DNA of 30,886 bases from Nymphaea colorata (GCF_008831285.2 NW_022204552.1:1-30886); one strand, 5' to 3'. Shown: positions 1 through 9,938, counted from the stretch's first letter. Translations and numbers: made by a program. The notes: generated by a model not told the origin, from the letters alone.

Positions 1-767
1 CCAAGGCGAAAAAGAGAAGGCCGAAGAACCCACCGTGTTGCACCACCCCAGGACCTTAACCACTTTATTCAACTAGCTATCTTAGGCTTTGTTTGGAACA
101 TCACTTCTATCCTTACATTTAGCAGTCATAGTTATAGGCAAATGATCTAGTCATTAAATCTAGGAAACAACAAAATCATTTCAACGGAGTCTTTGATGCT
201 ACCTATTGCAAGCCTGGTTATATCTGCCAAAATGGTGGATGAATTTTTGTGTGCCAGTCTGGTTTAATGACTAAAATACCCTTAGTTCACATTGAAAAGG
301 AAATTTTTTTGTAAAGACAATATTGAAAATAAAATAAAGTAAAAAGACTGTAGAGGACATTTTTTAATAAATTAGCAAAATGTCCTTCCTTCTTTACTGT
401 GTACCGTGTCCAAGCCTTGTTGCTAGAGTTGGGCACTGGGCTGCCAAGGTTAACTTCTTCTTGAGGCAAAGAGACATGCTACAATAAGTGGGTGCTGGCA
501 AAGGTTGAGAAGGGCGTGGGCCCATACTGAGATCTGGACCATGAGATAGCCTCCTTGAATGTGTATGATGGCTCTTGTCAAGTGTGGCAGGTAGGAGCCG
601 GTTCAAGGGTAGAGAGACAGATGCAGGTCAAGCCGGGACAACATCAACCCGCTCCTCTTAAAATGGGTGTTCTTCTCTAGGCCCAACGAGTGGGCCTCTC
701 ACCATCCAGGTCCGAAGTATGATGCTGTCTGGGACCTAACGGTGCATGTCTTCTCGCATAATCCATG
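1..767. other. intergenic, no recognisable gene
   Basis: Several short open frames lie on the minus strand (about 287-606), but none resembles a family I know, and codon-like conservation cannot be judged. The stretch at 290-400 is AT-rich. I see no tRNA, no repeat array and no clear transposon terminus here. Confidence 0.4.
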
Positions 768-1129
768 GTAGAAGGAAGGGGGGAGCCAAAAAAATTTCAT
801 AAGGGGGGCTGAATTAAGGTTTTGAATTTTGATAGGGGCCGAAATATCATTTTTCAAATTTTTACATACGACAAGTAAAATTTGAAAAAATTTACATATA
901 AATTTAAAAGAAAAAATTGAGGGGGTGGGCAGAACCCTGTGGGCCCTCTCACTTGGCTTCGCCCCTGGTAGAAGGCCTGAATCATGAGGTTGCCAAATAA
1001 CATATTCATGCCGGTTGGCAAGTAGTGATTGACTTGGCTAGAGGGAGGTGAGAAGACACATGAAGTATGCTCAGACAGGGCTTTGACCATTACTTCAATC
1101 TCATATGCCTTGCTGGTGGTGATTGTCAT
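690..1129 (-). other. unidentified minus-strand reading frame interrupted by MITE A
   Basis: On the minus strand an ATG at 1129-1127 opens a frame of about 50 codons that runs into the MITE at 967. Beyond the element (below 768), and after removing one target-site copy, the frame continues for a short distance to a stop near 700. The composition is not low-complexity, but I do not recognise the peptide and see no domain motif. It may be a chance frame or a fragment of an old gene. Confidence 0.2.
776..967 (-). mobile_element. hAT-like MITE, copy A
   Basis: A 192-bp non-coding element flanked by a perfect 8-bp direct repeat GTAGAAGG (768-775 and 968-975), the target-site length of the hAT superfamily. 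The right end reads inward as CAGGGGCGAAGCCA and the left end as AAGGGGGGAGCCA, so the termini form an imperfect inverted repeat. The interior is AT-rich with a run around TTTGAAAAATGATATTT (read on the minus strand) that is shared with copies at 4265 and 23364. No transposase is encoded, so it would have been mobilised in trans. It interrupts an unidentified minus-strand reading frame. Seen directly: termini and duplication. Superfamily assignment is inferred from duplication length and CA-starting termini. Confidence 0.8.
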
Positions 1130-1446
1130 GCAACTTTCTGTACCTTTTTAACTTATTGAAGTGTAGAGACCCTAAAAACAAAGGAAAGTTTAACCTTCGG
1201 ATTCTCTTGCTCATCAAATTGTGGCCACAACTTATATTATGCATTCCTCCCATGAGCAAAACTATTGCTTTTTGAAGTGTTAGTCATGTTTTCATTGAAA
1301 AGAAAACAAGGAAAAGAATAAAACTGAACCATTAAGCCACCACCTTAGACATTTCAAAACTAAAAATAAAAAAAAAAGATCAAATCTTCAGCGGCTGAAC
1401 ATTGGAATGGTAAACAAAAAGAATGATTTGTTAACAAAACAAAAGA

Positions 1447-1472
1447 TCTCTCTCTCTCTCTCTCTCTCTCTC
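1447..1472. repeat. (TC)n microsatellite
   Basis: About 13 perfect TC dinucleotides on the plus strand. It lies inside a minus-strand open frame, where it would encode an Arg-Glu run, which argues that the frame is not a gene. Confidence 0.95.
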
Positions 1473-1473
1473 C

Positions 1474-2684
1474 CACAACTGTCACTGAGATGACTTCCTT
1501 TGCATTGTCTTGCGTCCGTCTCTCCCTCCATGCTTTCAGGGTCTTTTGACTTCTTGTGTCTGTCCTGAGAATGTTTGATAAGATCATTTGTAGCTTTATC
1601 TAGATTGATGATCGGCCCTCGGATTGCCTTGGACATGGTTGCCCTTCTGCATCATCTTGGGGGTGCCGGGTTACCAACCTTAGTCGGGCGTGTGAGTCTT
1701 CATTGTGTTCTTGGTGGTAGCATTTGACAACTGAGCTTTCTCCCATCACCCTTTTCATCTATTCCAAGTATGATCTGCCATCACCTAGTAATTGGAATAT
1801 TTCTCTCTCAGACCTCTCCCTCCCACTTTTGGTGTGGTCTGCTTTCAGCCCTTCTCTTTTTTCTCTGCCTTACTAACCTCCCATCATCGCTCACCCCCCC
1901 CATATCCTGGACTCTTTCGTATTCTTGTGGTTTCACTTTTTCTTCTTGCTACCTAGCCTTCTTGGTTCTTCCACCACATCGCTCCCACCCTAGTCCCCTT
2001 GGTCCCCTAGCCCCTCTCCTCGTGCTATTGTTTATGTCTGGTTTCTTTTTGCTAGCCACATAACACTTTTGACTACCTATAGCACCTTGGCATTAGTTTA
2101 ACTAACTAGTGTCCCATCTACCTCGCCACGGCTGAGTCTCGGGTTTACCTCTTTACCTCATGCCTTTTCTTCTATAGTATTCTTGCCTCTGCTTCGTCTT
2201 CTTTTGTTTGTAGCTATTTGCCTTTTCCTGGGGTCAAATTTAGAGGTTGTTGTTAATTCCTTTTGGTGGTGCATTTGAGAAGAGCGCAACAATAGGGTCT
2301 TTAGGGGCACCTTCTCATCGCCAGATTTTGTGACACGCTTTGTCCAGGGAATGTCCACATTACTATTCGGATACTACACCATCGTTCGTTTGCTGCTGGG
2401 TGACTCTACCGCGCCGCTTATCCACTCTCGCACCATCTCTCGTATTTTGTGTTATTTTGTTGTATCTCATGTATTTTATTCTTCTATTTTATTTTTGCAG
2501 TTTGTTTTTGCATCTAGTTGACTTTTTGTCCTCAAATTTTGTTATGGATTCTTATTTTATCGTCCCTCTCTCTCTCTCTTTTTCTCTCTCCATCACCAAA
2601 AGCAATAATTAAAGTATAAGCTCTATTCTCTGAGGAAAACTACAAATCTACTGTGGAACAAGAGCACAAATTGAATGTAAAAGA
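1474..2684. other. intergenic, pyrimidine-rich, no recognised gene
   Basis: From about 1770 to 2600 the plus strand is markedly pyrimidine-rich (many CTC, TTC and TCT runs). This creates open frames on both strands (1770-2063, 2158-2358, 2340-2612) whose products are low-complexity Ser/Leu/Phe-rich or Lys/Arg-rich. I see no domain. It could be an eroded transposon, but no termini or conserved motifs support that. Confidence 0.4.
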
Positions 2685-3120
2685 AGGAAACATGTACAAA
2701 TGAAAGCAAAATAAATTTAGGGTTTTCAATTAATTATCATCTTCACCCACTTCAAATGAACTACCCGCTCATTTAAATAGAGCTTCCTAACTAAATGGAT
2801 CTTGGATCCATTCTAAGGTCCGATATGTGTGAACCTGCGTCATTGATCCATTCTGCAATCAGATCTGAGTGCACTGCTGCTGTCACTCTCTCTTTATATA
2901 TATATATATATATATGGAAACATGTACAAATGAAATCAAAATAAATTTAGGGTTTTCAATTAATTATCATCTTCACCCACTTCAAATGAACTACCGCTCA
3001 TTTAAATAGAGCTTCCTAACTAAATGGATCTTGGATCCATTCTAAGATCCGATATGTGTGAACCTGCGTCATTGATCCATTCTACAATCAGATCTGAGTG
3101 CACTGCTGCTGTCACTCTCT

Positions 3121-3155
<35 letters not shown>
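2685..3155. repeat. 231-bp tandem duplication ending in (TA)n
   Basis: Two nearly identical direct copies, 2685-2915 and 2916-3155, each starting GGAAACATGTACAAATGAAA and ending in a TA microsatellite after CACTCTCTCTTTATA. I see only a few differences: AAGC/AATC early on, a one-base difference in ACTACCCGCTC/ACTACCGCTC, AAGGTCC/AAGATCC, TGCAATC/TACAATC, and a longer TA run in copy two. The high identity suggests a recent event, possibly unequal exchange or slippage between TA tracts. Confidence 0.95.
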
Positions 3156-3157
<2 letters not shown>

Positions 3158-3707
3158 TAAAAGGAAAGTTGGTGAAAAGCAGATCACTTGGGTAAAAGAC
3201 AAAAACTAGACCTATTAAACATAATTATTAAAATATTTTTGGGCAATCTAACCGCGTAGATATGATGTTCAGAGTAATTTGATGAGAAACATATATTAAG
3301 TTGGTCATTTTCTTAGGTGATAATTTTTTTAAAATAAAAATATAAACAATTTAAATAACAAAAGATTTTTACTTTGCAATGGGGCAAAATGGTTTCAAAC
3401 TTGCATATCTACATAGGAGTTGGATCTAATTTGCATTTTCATTGCATTCACATGTTTTAATATGTGTCGTGTATATTCATTAGATAAAAATCATATCTAT
3501 ATCCATTACTAGAGAGGGAGGCGTATAAGTAGTAGAACGTAAGCACTTAAAGTAAACATGGCACAAGCACAATATTTTTGCGTGAACATGCTATCATGTG
3601 ACTCGATTAATTGTTAGCGGATGCTAGTACCCATTTGACTGTGTATATCTGCATGAGGCTGTGTTGGACAGGCCGGAGCATCTTGACAATTGGAGAAATC
3701 CATACAT

Positions 3708-3746
3708 GTGCACATGCACACATACACACAAACACATGCACACACA
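3708..3746. repeat. (CA)n-type microsatellite
   Basis: An imperfect run of ACACAT/ACACAC/ACATGC on the plus strand. Non-coding. Confidence 0.8.
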
Positions 3747-3869
3747 CCAGGCTTTCGCCAGAGTATGTGCCGTATGCTCAAACCCAACATCTAACAAAAT
3801 TTTGGATTTTGACTGGTAGACGCTTTGGATTAAATTCATTTCACAACTGTCATTTTTGCATTAGTTTGT

Positions 3870-4256
3870 AATATAGGCAGAAGCCACAGATATACCATAG
3901 CCAAATAAAGTACCCATCCAGCTCCCATAGGAGTTTGGTTCTTCCATATTTGAGGACATCAAGGCTCCCCAGTCTTCCTTACTCGCACTCAATTATAGAT
4001 CTCAGCTCTGGTCATCTTGTGAGCTTCTGCAGGGTCCAAGCACTCTTGTTAGTCCCCATTGATAATGACATAATCCCAAAGACATGATTAACCCAAGGAT
4101 TATTCACTTTGTTCTTTTGCTGCAAAGGATACATTGCATCTGATCGACAAGCATGCATGGAAATTAAAAGGGGCCTTTACCTGACCCAATCAGATAAACC
4201 ACCATGCCCCAACCATAGTTACATGTGCCACCCCAGAATAGGAGATGGCCCATGTC
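3870..4256 (-). other. possible exon-like remnants, unidentified
   Basis: On the minus strand two stretches read like degraded coding sequence. From about 4256 to 4180 there is a Gly/Trp/Tyr-rich peptide (with FWGGTCNYGWGMVVYLIGSG) followed by a GT that could be a splice donor. From about 3960 to 3880 a second stretch includes GSWMGTLFGYGISVAS. Stops and frame changes separate them. MITE B is inserted immediately to the right at 4265. I do not recognise the family; chance is a real alternative. Confidence 0.2.
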
Positions 4257-4264
4257 ATCCTATC

Positions 4265-4463
4265 TAGGGGCGGAGCCCAGGGGGGATCCGCAGGGGCCCT
4301 GGCCCTCCCTCAATTTTTTTTTTTTAAATTTACATGTAAATTTTAGAAAATTTTACTTGTCTTATATAAAAATTTTGAAAAATGATATTTGAAAATTTTG
4401 AAACTTTAATTCGGTCCCCCTCATGGAAACTTTCTATCCCATAAAATTATCCGTCACCGACTA
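4265..4463 (+). mobile_element. hAT-like MITE, copy B (degraded)
   Basis: Starts with TAGGGGCGGAGCCCAGG and carries the family interior in reverse orientation to copy A (TTTAAATTTACATGTAAATTTT, then a TTTTACTTGTC... stretch and TTTGAAAAATGATATTTG). The right end fades out near TCCGTCACC. No clean 8-bp target duplication is visible, so the right boundary is approximate and the copy is probably older than A, C and D. Confidence 0.7.
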
Positions 4464-5234
4464 CCATTTGGAGTAACCGATCCGGTCGCCCCTTTTTAAT
4501 TAATCTGGATATATGACTCTGTGGTTGTATTCCAATCTGTTCCATATTTAATTATAACAGGATGACCTTGGACTGTATCGGAGACTGTCGCTCCACCTGT
4601 CGTCAACCAATCTTGCTTGGCATTCATTCTTTGACAGTACGTGTACTCTTGATTTAACCCAATATCCAGATGACTTCAGATTTTGAAAAATCAAATATTG
4701 TACAAACATCTCATGTTAATTAAGTGTTTGCATAAAAAAATCAAGTAAACAGTTAAAGATTTAAAAAATATATATAACTTGAAGGACGTTTAGGTTGAAA
4801 GATGATTGAGACACCATAAAAAGAAGCTTTAAGAAAGCATTTTTTGCATAAAAATGCAGTTCCGAATCAAGTACTTAACCTGCTGAGGGTTAAAAGTACA
4901 TTTTAAAACTTGAGCAGTCTTATCATTGAGTAGCTTTTTTTAACTTCTTCAAAAATACCGAGAAACAACTTGTCATGAAGCTGCTACATAGATATTGCAT
5001 AAGAAATAAGAATAAAAATATCAATAGCAATTAAGTGATGATATCATAATCAATATGGCTATCTGTGTTGTGCTTTAGTTTTGGAGGCAGGAAAATTACC
5101 TTGGAAAAAAATCAAGTGAAAGTAAATACCCTGGTGTGTGTTGGTATCCATGTTGCCATCTTGATACACCAATACGGCATGGAGACAAATTTGCTGCAGG
5201 TGAAAATGACCAGTTAGGAGCCAAAAACAAAAAA
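4464..5234. other. intergenic, AT-rich, nothing recognised
   Basis: AT-rich sequence with short poly(A) and poly(T) runs. I find no open frame of interest, no repeat array and no transposon terminus in this stretch. Confidence 0.4.
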
Positions 5235-5773
5235 AAAAAGTTTTACTAACGGCCAGAAAATGCCAATAAAAGCTAGAAAATCGTCTGAATAAGTATTACT
5301 GACTGCGCATGCAATCTCTTAGTGTAGATGGTGTCGTCGAAGCTTTCACTGACAGATATGTCAATCGCAGTATATGTCTACATATCGTGTCAATCAGGGG
5401 CAGAGGGAAGGGGGGCCCACCTGGGCCGTGGCCCGGGCGAGCGCAGGAATTTTCTTTTTATATTGAAAAAATCAATTTTTTTTAGTTTGGCCCGACCCAT
5501 CACTCCTCTTGGCCCAACCTATCGCTCCTCTTGGCCCGACCTGCGGACCATTTGGCCCGCCCCTGAAAAAAATGCTGGCTCCGTCCCTGGTGTCAATAAA
5601 CTCCGAACCTTTACTGGTAGTACTAAACCATCGGTAAATGAACTCCGTCACTTCTACTGATAGTTTTGCCACATTAGTAAATAACTGATCTTTAGTAACT
5701 GTTTTAATCTTTAGTAACTGTTTTGTCACGTCGATAAATCACTTTCAGCTAAATGTGGATTTTTTGTAATGGA
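5235..5773. mobile_element. CACTA-like (En/Spm) non-autonomous remnant, split by MITE C
   Basis: Both flanks of MITE C carry short degenerate motifs of the type ACTGAC/TTACTAAC/TTAGTAACTG (5242-5385 and 5598-5750), like the subterminal repeats of plant CACTA elements. The right end reads outward GTGGATTTTTTGTAATGG, close to the complement of a CACTACAAAAAA-type terminus with one or two changes. The left terminus near the poly(A) at 5226-5240 is not clean. There is no coding capacity. Assignment rests on motif style, not on a verified terminal inverted repeat. Confidence 0.4.
5395..5589 (+). mobile_element. hAT-like MITE, copy C
   Basis: A 195-bp element with perfect 8-bp target duplication GTGTCAAT (5387-5394 and 5590-5597). 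It starts CAGGGGCAGAGGG and ends TGGCTCCGTCCCTG, which reads inward as CAGGGACGGAGCCA, so the termini match the CAGGGGCGGAGCCA consensus of this family. The interior differs from copies A, B and D: it is GC-richer and contains three CTCTTGGCCC-type units (about 5500-5560). That suggests a subfamily or a different element sharing the same termini. It is nested in a CACTA-like remnant. Confidence 0.85.
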
Positions 5774-6044
5774 AGAAAGAACAAATTTTAGATCATTCTA
5801 AATTGCACAATATAAAGGCTATTATAATGCCCAATGTAAAGAATTGCACTTAATTCAGGAAAGTTTACCTGTTGGCCAGCAAATAGAGTATTGGTCTGAT
5901 CAAATCCATCAATCGTTTCACCAGTAAGGCCTAATTACTTTTTCATATTTGAGGGATATGGACCAACTATGTATTGGTCAAGGTGTTCAGTTGCACAACA
6001 AATCCAACTATGTGTTGGTCAACGTGCTGAAAGCTCCTCCCTTT
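5774..6044. other. intergenic, nothing recognised
   Basis: No gene or repeat identified, apart from a short repeat of AACTATGTGTTGGTCAA-like sequence near 5966 and 6006. Confidence 0.35.
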
Positions 6045-6430
6045 CTATTGAGAGGGCTGTTTTTGAAGTCAGCTTGAGCTCTGGTCGAATCTTAAAACCC
6101 GCAGCTAAAAGCTTGAGTAGAGATGGCAATCTCAGCTAGGCTTGAGCTTAAATGAGTCATTTATAAAAAAGTAATATTTTTTTTTGGGGGGGAGATAGGA
6201 GGATCTTGGACGTACTTCCCGCCTGGGAGAAAAGAAAGAGCAACTTTCATTTAGTGATAACAAAAGGAGACATCTTTTATATATTTTCTATCATGAGGTT
6301 AACCAAGTCGAGCGTGCCTAGCTCAAGTTCAACTCGTTTGTCTATGTGATTCATTTCCTTATGGGTTGAGCTCGTATTGAGCTTACGTGAGTGAGTTGAA
6401 GTTGAGCATGAGTTGGCTTGACTCATTGGA
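6045..6430. repeat. degenerate GAGCTCGAGCTTGAG-type dispersed repeat
   Basis: Contains many variants of TTGAGCTC, GCTTGAGCTT and AAGTTGAGC, and ends near CTTGACTCATTGGACACCCC. A similar but shorter stretch occurs at about 21630-21690. Repeats built from GAGCTCGAGCTTG units are common in plant genomes; I cannot assign a transposon class. A poly(T)-poly(G) run at 6178-6191 interrupts it. Confidence 0.5.
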
Positions 6431-6599
6431 CACCCCTCTCTATTGGTAGGGAAAATTTCAGGAGAGTGCACATTGGTAGAGCCTGCCTGGCCTGATGAGA
6501 ACAAGGGCTTGGGCCAGGCTGCAGCTTGCGACTACAGCTCAGACCTAGCTGACTGCCCACAACCAGTGCCTGAGGCTCTACATTGAACATTTTCTGAAT

Positions 6600-6975
6600 A
6601 TTTTACGACTAATTTACAATGCATTTTGAGCTTTTTGGTCCTCAAATGCTTCAATTTTCCTTAATTTTGATAAACTTTTCATCCAATTTAATCGTTGATT
6701 GTATTTGTCACTCATTAGATCCAAAACAAGCCTTAGATCTGAACCCCAAAACAAGTTTTCATAACCAAACCCAGATCCAAAACGAAATCTCATATTTAAA
6801 CCTTGATCCGAATTCAAACTCAGACACATTTGATCCAAATATAAGCCTTGGATCCAAATTAGATTTTTATAGTTCTAAAATCCAAAGTCTACATCCAAAA
6901 TCCAAACTCAAGATGCATATCCTTGTTCAGATCCAATTCCTTAGTCCAATCCAAATTTTGATCCAATTTTAAAAA
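6600..6975 (+). repeat. degenerate GATCCAAA-rich repeat, plus orientation
   Basis: A purine/pyrimidine-patterned stretch built from loose units around GATCCAAA, AACCCAGATCC and ATCCAAATT. It gives a 117-codon plus-strand frame (6619-6972) and a 74-codon minus-strand frame that are by-products of the repeat. The left 100 bp (6610-6710, with ATGCTTCAATTTTCCTTAATTTTG) matches the complement of about 26580-26680, so this is a second, inverted copy of the longer repeat at 25790-26680. A peptide function is unlikely. Confidence 0.7.
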
Positions 6976-7104
6976 GAGATCACGAAACTGTCATGCCAAA
7001 GATTCAGATGCATCGGATTTGCCTCAACTGCTTGAAAAAATAAGTGAGTTAACGTGGTACTGCAGCATCAGCAAGTATTAGACCTCCCATCGGTAATGCT
7101 CTCA

Positions 7105-7745
7105 TCTCCCTAACACCTGATCATTGGATAGTCGACTAACTTGTCTCAATTAACTTGTCTGTTTCAAAGATTGTTAAAGATTGAAATTGTCGTTATTTTG
7201 TCCTCCAATAATGTTGTATTTGAAGACACCATTTTGAAGAGGAAGATTGGTTAGGAAACTCATGAAAATGACTTTATGCTTAAAATTAATGCATGCCCCT
7301 TGACTACCCAAATCAGTCATGCTTGGGAGCTTTGGCATGAGAGACTTGGTCATCCATCATGACACACCCTGAATATTTTATTACCAAATTTGAATTATAA
7401 GTCACATGTTTGTGAAACTTGCAAGCATGCTAAAATATCTATAGACCCCTGTTTTATTAATAATCTTTGAATAATGCTTTGTCTCCATTTGAACTAGTGC
7501 ATACTGACGTGTGGGGACCAGCCCCAGTGAACTCATACTTAATTTTGTAATTACCTTACATTGATTGATTTTTTCAAAAAATACTTGGATTTATTTACTA
7601 AAAACCAAGGATGAAGTTTTTGCAAAAGTTTCAAAAATTTTACAAAATAGTTGAAACTCAATTTGAAATCCATATAAAATGTCTTGAATCTGACAACAAA
7701 ACTAGATATGAATACCAGTTTTCTGAACAATTTGAAAGAGAAAGT
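7105..7745 (+). pseudogene. Ty1/copia gag-pol fragment (protease to integrase)
   Basis: Conceptual translation across frames shows landmarks in the correct copia order. DHWIVD of the aspartic protease start lies at 7119-7136. WHERLGHPS of the GAG-pre-integrase domain lies at 7333-7359 and is followed at once by a stop. HTDVWGPAP of the integrase core lies at 7500-7526. An eroded ESDNKTRYE (usual form SDNGTE) lies near 7690. Stops and frameshifts separate them and no LTR is visible nearby, so this is a dead fragment. It is on the opposite strand to the copia element at 8947-12205 and is too divergent from it to be the piece that element has lost. Confidence 0.8.
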
Positions 7746-8149
7746 GGGAGGAACCATCAAGTCACTGGTGATGGAGCTAAAGGAGTGTGGATATTGCTGG
7801 CTCCTAGAGGAGGCATGTTGGAGGGTGAGGTACAGGTGTTAGAGCAGATTTTCAGCTTCCACGGAGAATATGGTGAACAGATTACAATAATCTCTTTGGT
7901 TGATGCTCTAGTCCGAAAGCTTCGTCTACACCTTGATGGAAGGAGAGTGTGGGCTGTTTGCAGAAGAACTTTAGAAGGTTTTCAGTACAGAGTGAAGGAG
8001 TAAAAAGGGAATCCTATGGACGATTTTGGTGTGTTCGTAATGCCCATTTAAAGGAGGGGAAATTTATTTTGTGCAGACCAACAGTTGCTCATAGTTTGTT
8101 TTCTCTTTTTGCTCATTCAGAGGGTTTAGTCAACCCTTTGTTTTTCTGA
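7743..8149 (+). pseudogene. unrecognised coding-like stretch, frameshifted
   Basis: After the integrase fragment the plus strand stays open without low complexity: first in the frame ending with the stop at 8001-8003 (peptide with GMLEGEVQVLEQIFSF and LVRKLRLHLDGRRVW), then in a second overlapping frame to 8149 (peptide with RESYGRFWCVRNAHLKEGKF). The two join around 7950-8000 through a likely one-base indel. Amino-acid usage looks protein-like. I do not recognise the family. The most likely source is a transposon-associated protein, given the copia fragment on its left, but a captured host-gene piece is possible. Confidence 0.4.
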
Positions 8150-8330
8150 ATGTGAAAATAAGCATTTGTATAATGCTAACCTTTCTCTGTATGGGCGATT
8201 TTGTTTAAATAAAGGTAAGGGGCCTAATCCCCATAAAGCTGCTACTGTGAATGGATTTGTTTTTACCTATCATAATTCAAGAATACGCATGTTGAATTCA
8301 TTTTCAAGCTGATATGAATCCAATCCATTT

Positions 8331-8650
8331 CCAGTGGGTGTGGTGTTTCTCCGGACCAGAGTAATTGCAACTGGAAGGCTTCATCGAGCACAACACCTTG
8401 GGAGCCTACTGGAAATGCCTCCCGAAACTAAGACATCAATGCCTTTCTGACATCCCCAATTTCAAGCCTCTGGCGGATTTCAACAATATTACTCTCCAAA
8501 AAAATGATGCAGTAGCAACAACAGGTCCCAAGGATGCAAAGGAACAGATCGCCTGCCTCTCCAAGCTTGAATTGTTGGCAATCAACAGCTGTTCTGCACT
8601 CCACCCCCGGCCGGAGTTAACGGACCATCTTGACTGTTTCTGTTCCTGAC
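8331..8650 (+). pseudogene. NLR C-terminal LRR fragment (copy 0)
   Basis: Clearly homologous to the C-terminal LRR tails at 19465-19796 and 29895-30181: it shares CCAGTGGGTGTGGTGTTTCT, CCTCCCGAAACT and CAGATCGCCTGCCTCTCCAA. An open frame of 94 codons (8365-8649) covers the tail, with CLPKLR, QIACLSKLELL and PELTDHL as the leucine-rich landmarks. Everything upstream of the last one or two LRRs is missing, replaced at 8331 by unrelated sequence. It ends within the conserved TGACCATCTTG. No promoter or start context is visible, so it is a truncated relic of an NLR copy. Confidence 0.85.
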
Positions 8651-8946
8651 ATGCGATCTGTTTTCTCTTGTGAAGGCTGTCCACATGGAGGAACCTAGCA
8701 GAGGATTAGATTGTGAACCATGCCAAACAAGAAGGAGATGGTTTTGGTCAGCTTAGGTTCATGTTCGGTGTGAATCCAGCGAAAGAGGGAGCATGATTTT
8801 GGCATCTGCTGTTGGTGGTGTCAATATAGATTTTTCATATTCTATAATGTATCAAATATTATCAAGATAATTATGCAAAAAAGATTGTAGCAACTTTTAT
8901 GTTCGAAATAAAATTTACAATTTATATTTATACAACGGGCACAATG
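8651..8946. other. intergenic between the NLR relic and the copia LTR
   Basis: No gene. An AT-rich stretch at 8820-8940 precedes the copia insertion point. Confidence 0.4.
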
Positions 8947-9372
8947 TGAAAGGAAAAATGCAAGACTAAAATTTTAAGTGGTTCAGATTAAAAATAATCC
9001 TACGCCCACTGTCTCTCACACCAACAAAAACGATGGGTATGAGGTTCCCTTGATGAGAGAATTTATACATGTTTCTTGGAGGGATTGTTACAGATTTGTT
9101 TAAAATTCAAACACTCCTTCCTTAAATTTCTAGTTTCTATAATCATTTCTTTCTCCTTTGATGAGGATACATTGCCACTTTTCTTGCCTAGATTCCCTGC
9201 CTCGTGAGGTGTTCTTCCTTGATTTATCACTCCAAATCTAATGGGTATAGTTGCCTTTTTGTTTGATTTGTCATGATCTTCATGATTTTCTTCATTCGTT
9301 GAGCTGGCATGATCTTCACGATTTCCTTCATCCGGTGAGCAGCTGTAACGATCTGCAGCTTGTGCGTTAACA
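8947..9372 (-). repeat. copia 3' LTR
   Basis: On the plus strand it starts TGAAAGGAAAAATGCAAG and ends GTGCGTTAACA, giving the canonical TG...CA ends on the element strand. It is the same length as the other LTR. It contains an internal approximate duplication of about 37 bp (CATGATCTTCATGATTTTC and CATGATCTTCACGATTTCC, near 9268-9335). Confidence 0.93.
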
Positions 9373-9383
9373 TCCCCCTTCAA
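9373..9383 (-). other. polypurine tract (plus-strand priming site)
   Basis: TCCCCCTTCAA on the plus strand is TTGAAGGGGGA on the element strand, directly abutting the 3' LTR. That is the expected position and composition for a copia polypurine tract. Confidence 0.85.
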
Positions 9384-9393
9384 TCTCGAGCGT

Positions 9394-9938
9394 AGACTGT
9401 AGCGAAGTCCGAGATTGTGACCCAATGTTGTCAATCGATGATGGGTCAATGGCTTTGTAAACATATCAGCAAGCTGATGAGTGGACGAAATAAATTGAGT
9501 AACTAACGATCCAAGAGCCACTTTTTGTCGTACAAAATGAAAATCAAGCTCAATATGCTTCATCCGGGAGTGATGGGCCATTTTGATGGTGGATTGCAAA
9601 GCAGAAAGATTGTCACATAAAAGCAAGGGAGGTTGAGAGAGAAACAGTCCAAGATCTCTAAGAATGAACATGATCCAAGTTAGTTCTGCTGCTGTTGTTG
9701 CAAGAGCACGATATTCTAGTCCACAAGAAGATCGCACAACACTTTGTTGTATTTTAGATGCCTAGGAAATACAATTGGGGCCCAAAAAGGTGCAGTAGCC
9801 TGTGGTAGAGCGACGAATGGAGGGGCAGCCGGCCCAATCTGCATTAGAATAAGCTCGAACTGATAATTTGTTGGGCTTAAAGAATTGCATCCCAAGAGAG
9901 ATAGTACCTTGAATATAGCGAAGAATGCATTTCAGCAA
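9394..9938 (-). pseudogene. copia RNase H domain, broken
   Basis: The minus-strand translation shows RYIQGTISLG, then AYSNADWAGC (usual copia form AYSDADWAGC, so a catalytic-site Asp is now Asn), RRSTTGYCTFLG, and then a stop where ISW is expected near 9762. An open frame from 9737 downward resumes with SSCGLEYRALATTAAELTW, LCDNLSALQ and KHIELDFHFVRQKV, the classic copia RNase H tail, ending in QLADMFTKPL. That open frame (9063-9737) runs past the polypurine tract into the LTR, which is read-through, not coding. Confidence 0.88.

Noticed and set aside
1388-1636. Minus-strand frames with an Arg-Glu run
   Set aside because: The run is the translated TC microsatellite and the rest shows no domain.
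1770-2063. 97-codon plus-strand frame, hydrophobic
   Set aside because: Leu/Ser/Pro-rich product of a pyrimidine-rich stretch; no signal-anchor logic, no homolog recognised and overlapping frames are equally open.
2685-3155. CRISPR-like array
   Set aside because: There are only two long copies with no short regular spacers, and this is a plant genome; it is a tandem duplication.
6619-6972. 117-codon frame rich in Asn, Pro and Ser
   Set aside because: It is the translation of the degenerate GATCCAAA repeat; the inverted copy at 25790-26680 does not keep the frame.
9063-9393. Extension of the copia RNase H frame into the LTR
   Set aside because: It crosses the polypurine tract and LTR boundary, so it is read-through. 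The similar 78-codon frame in the other LTR (11896-12132) has the same origin.
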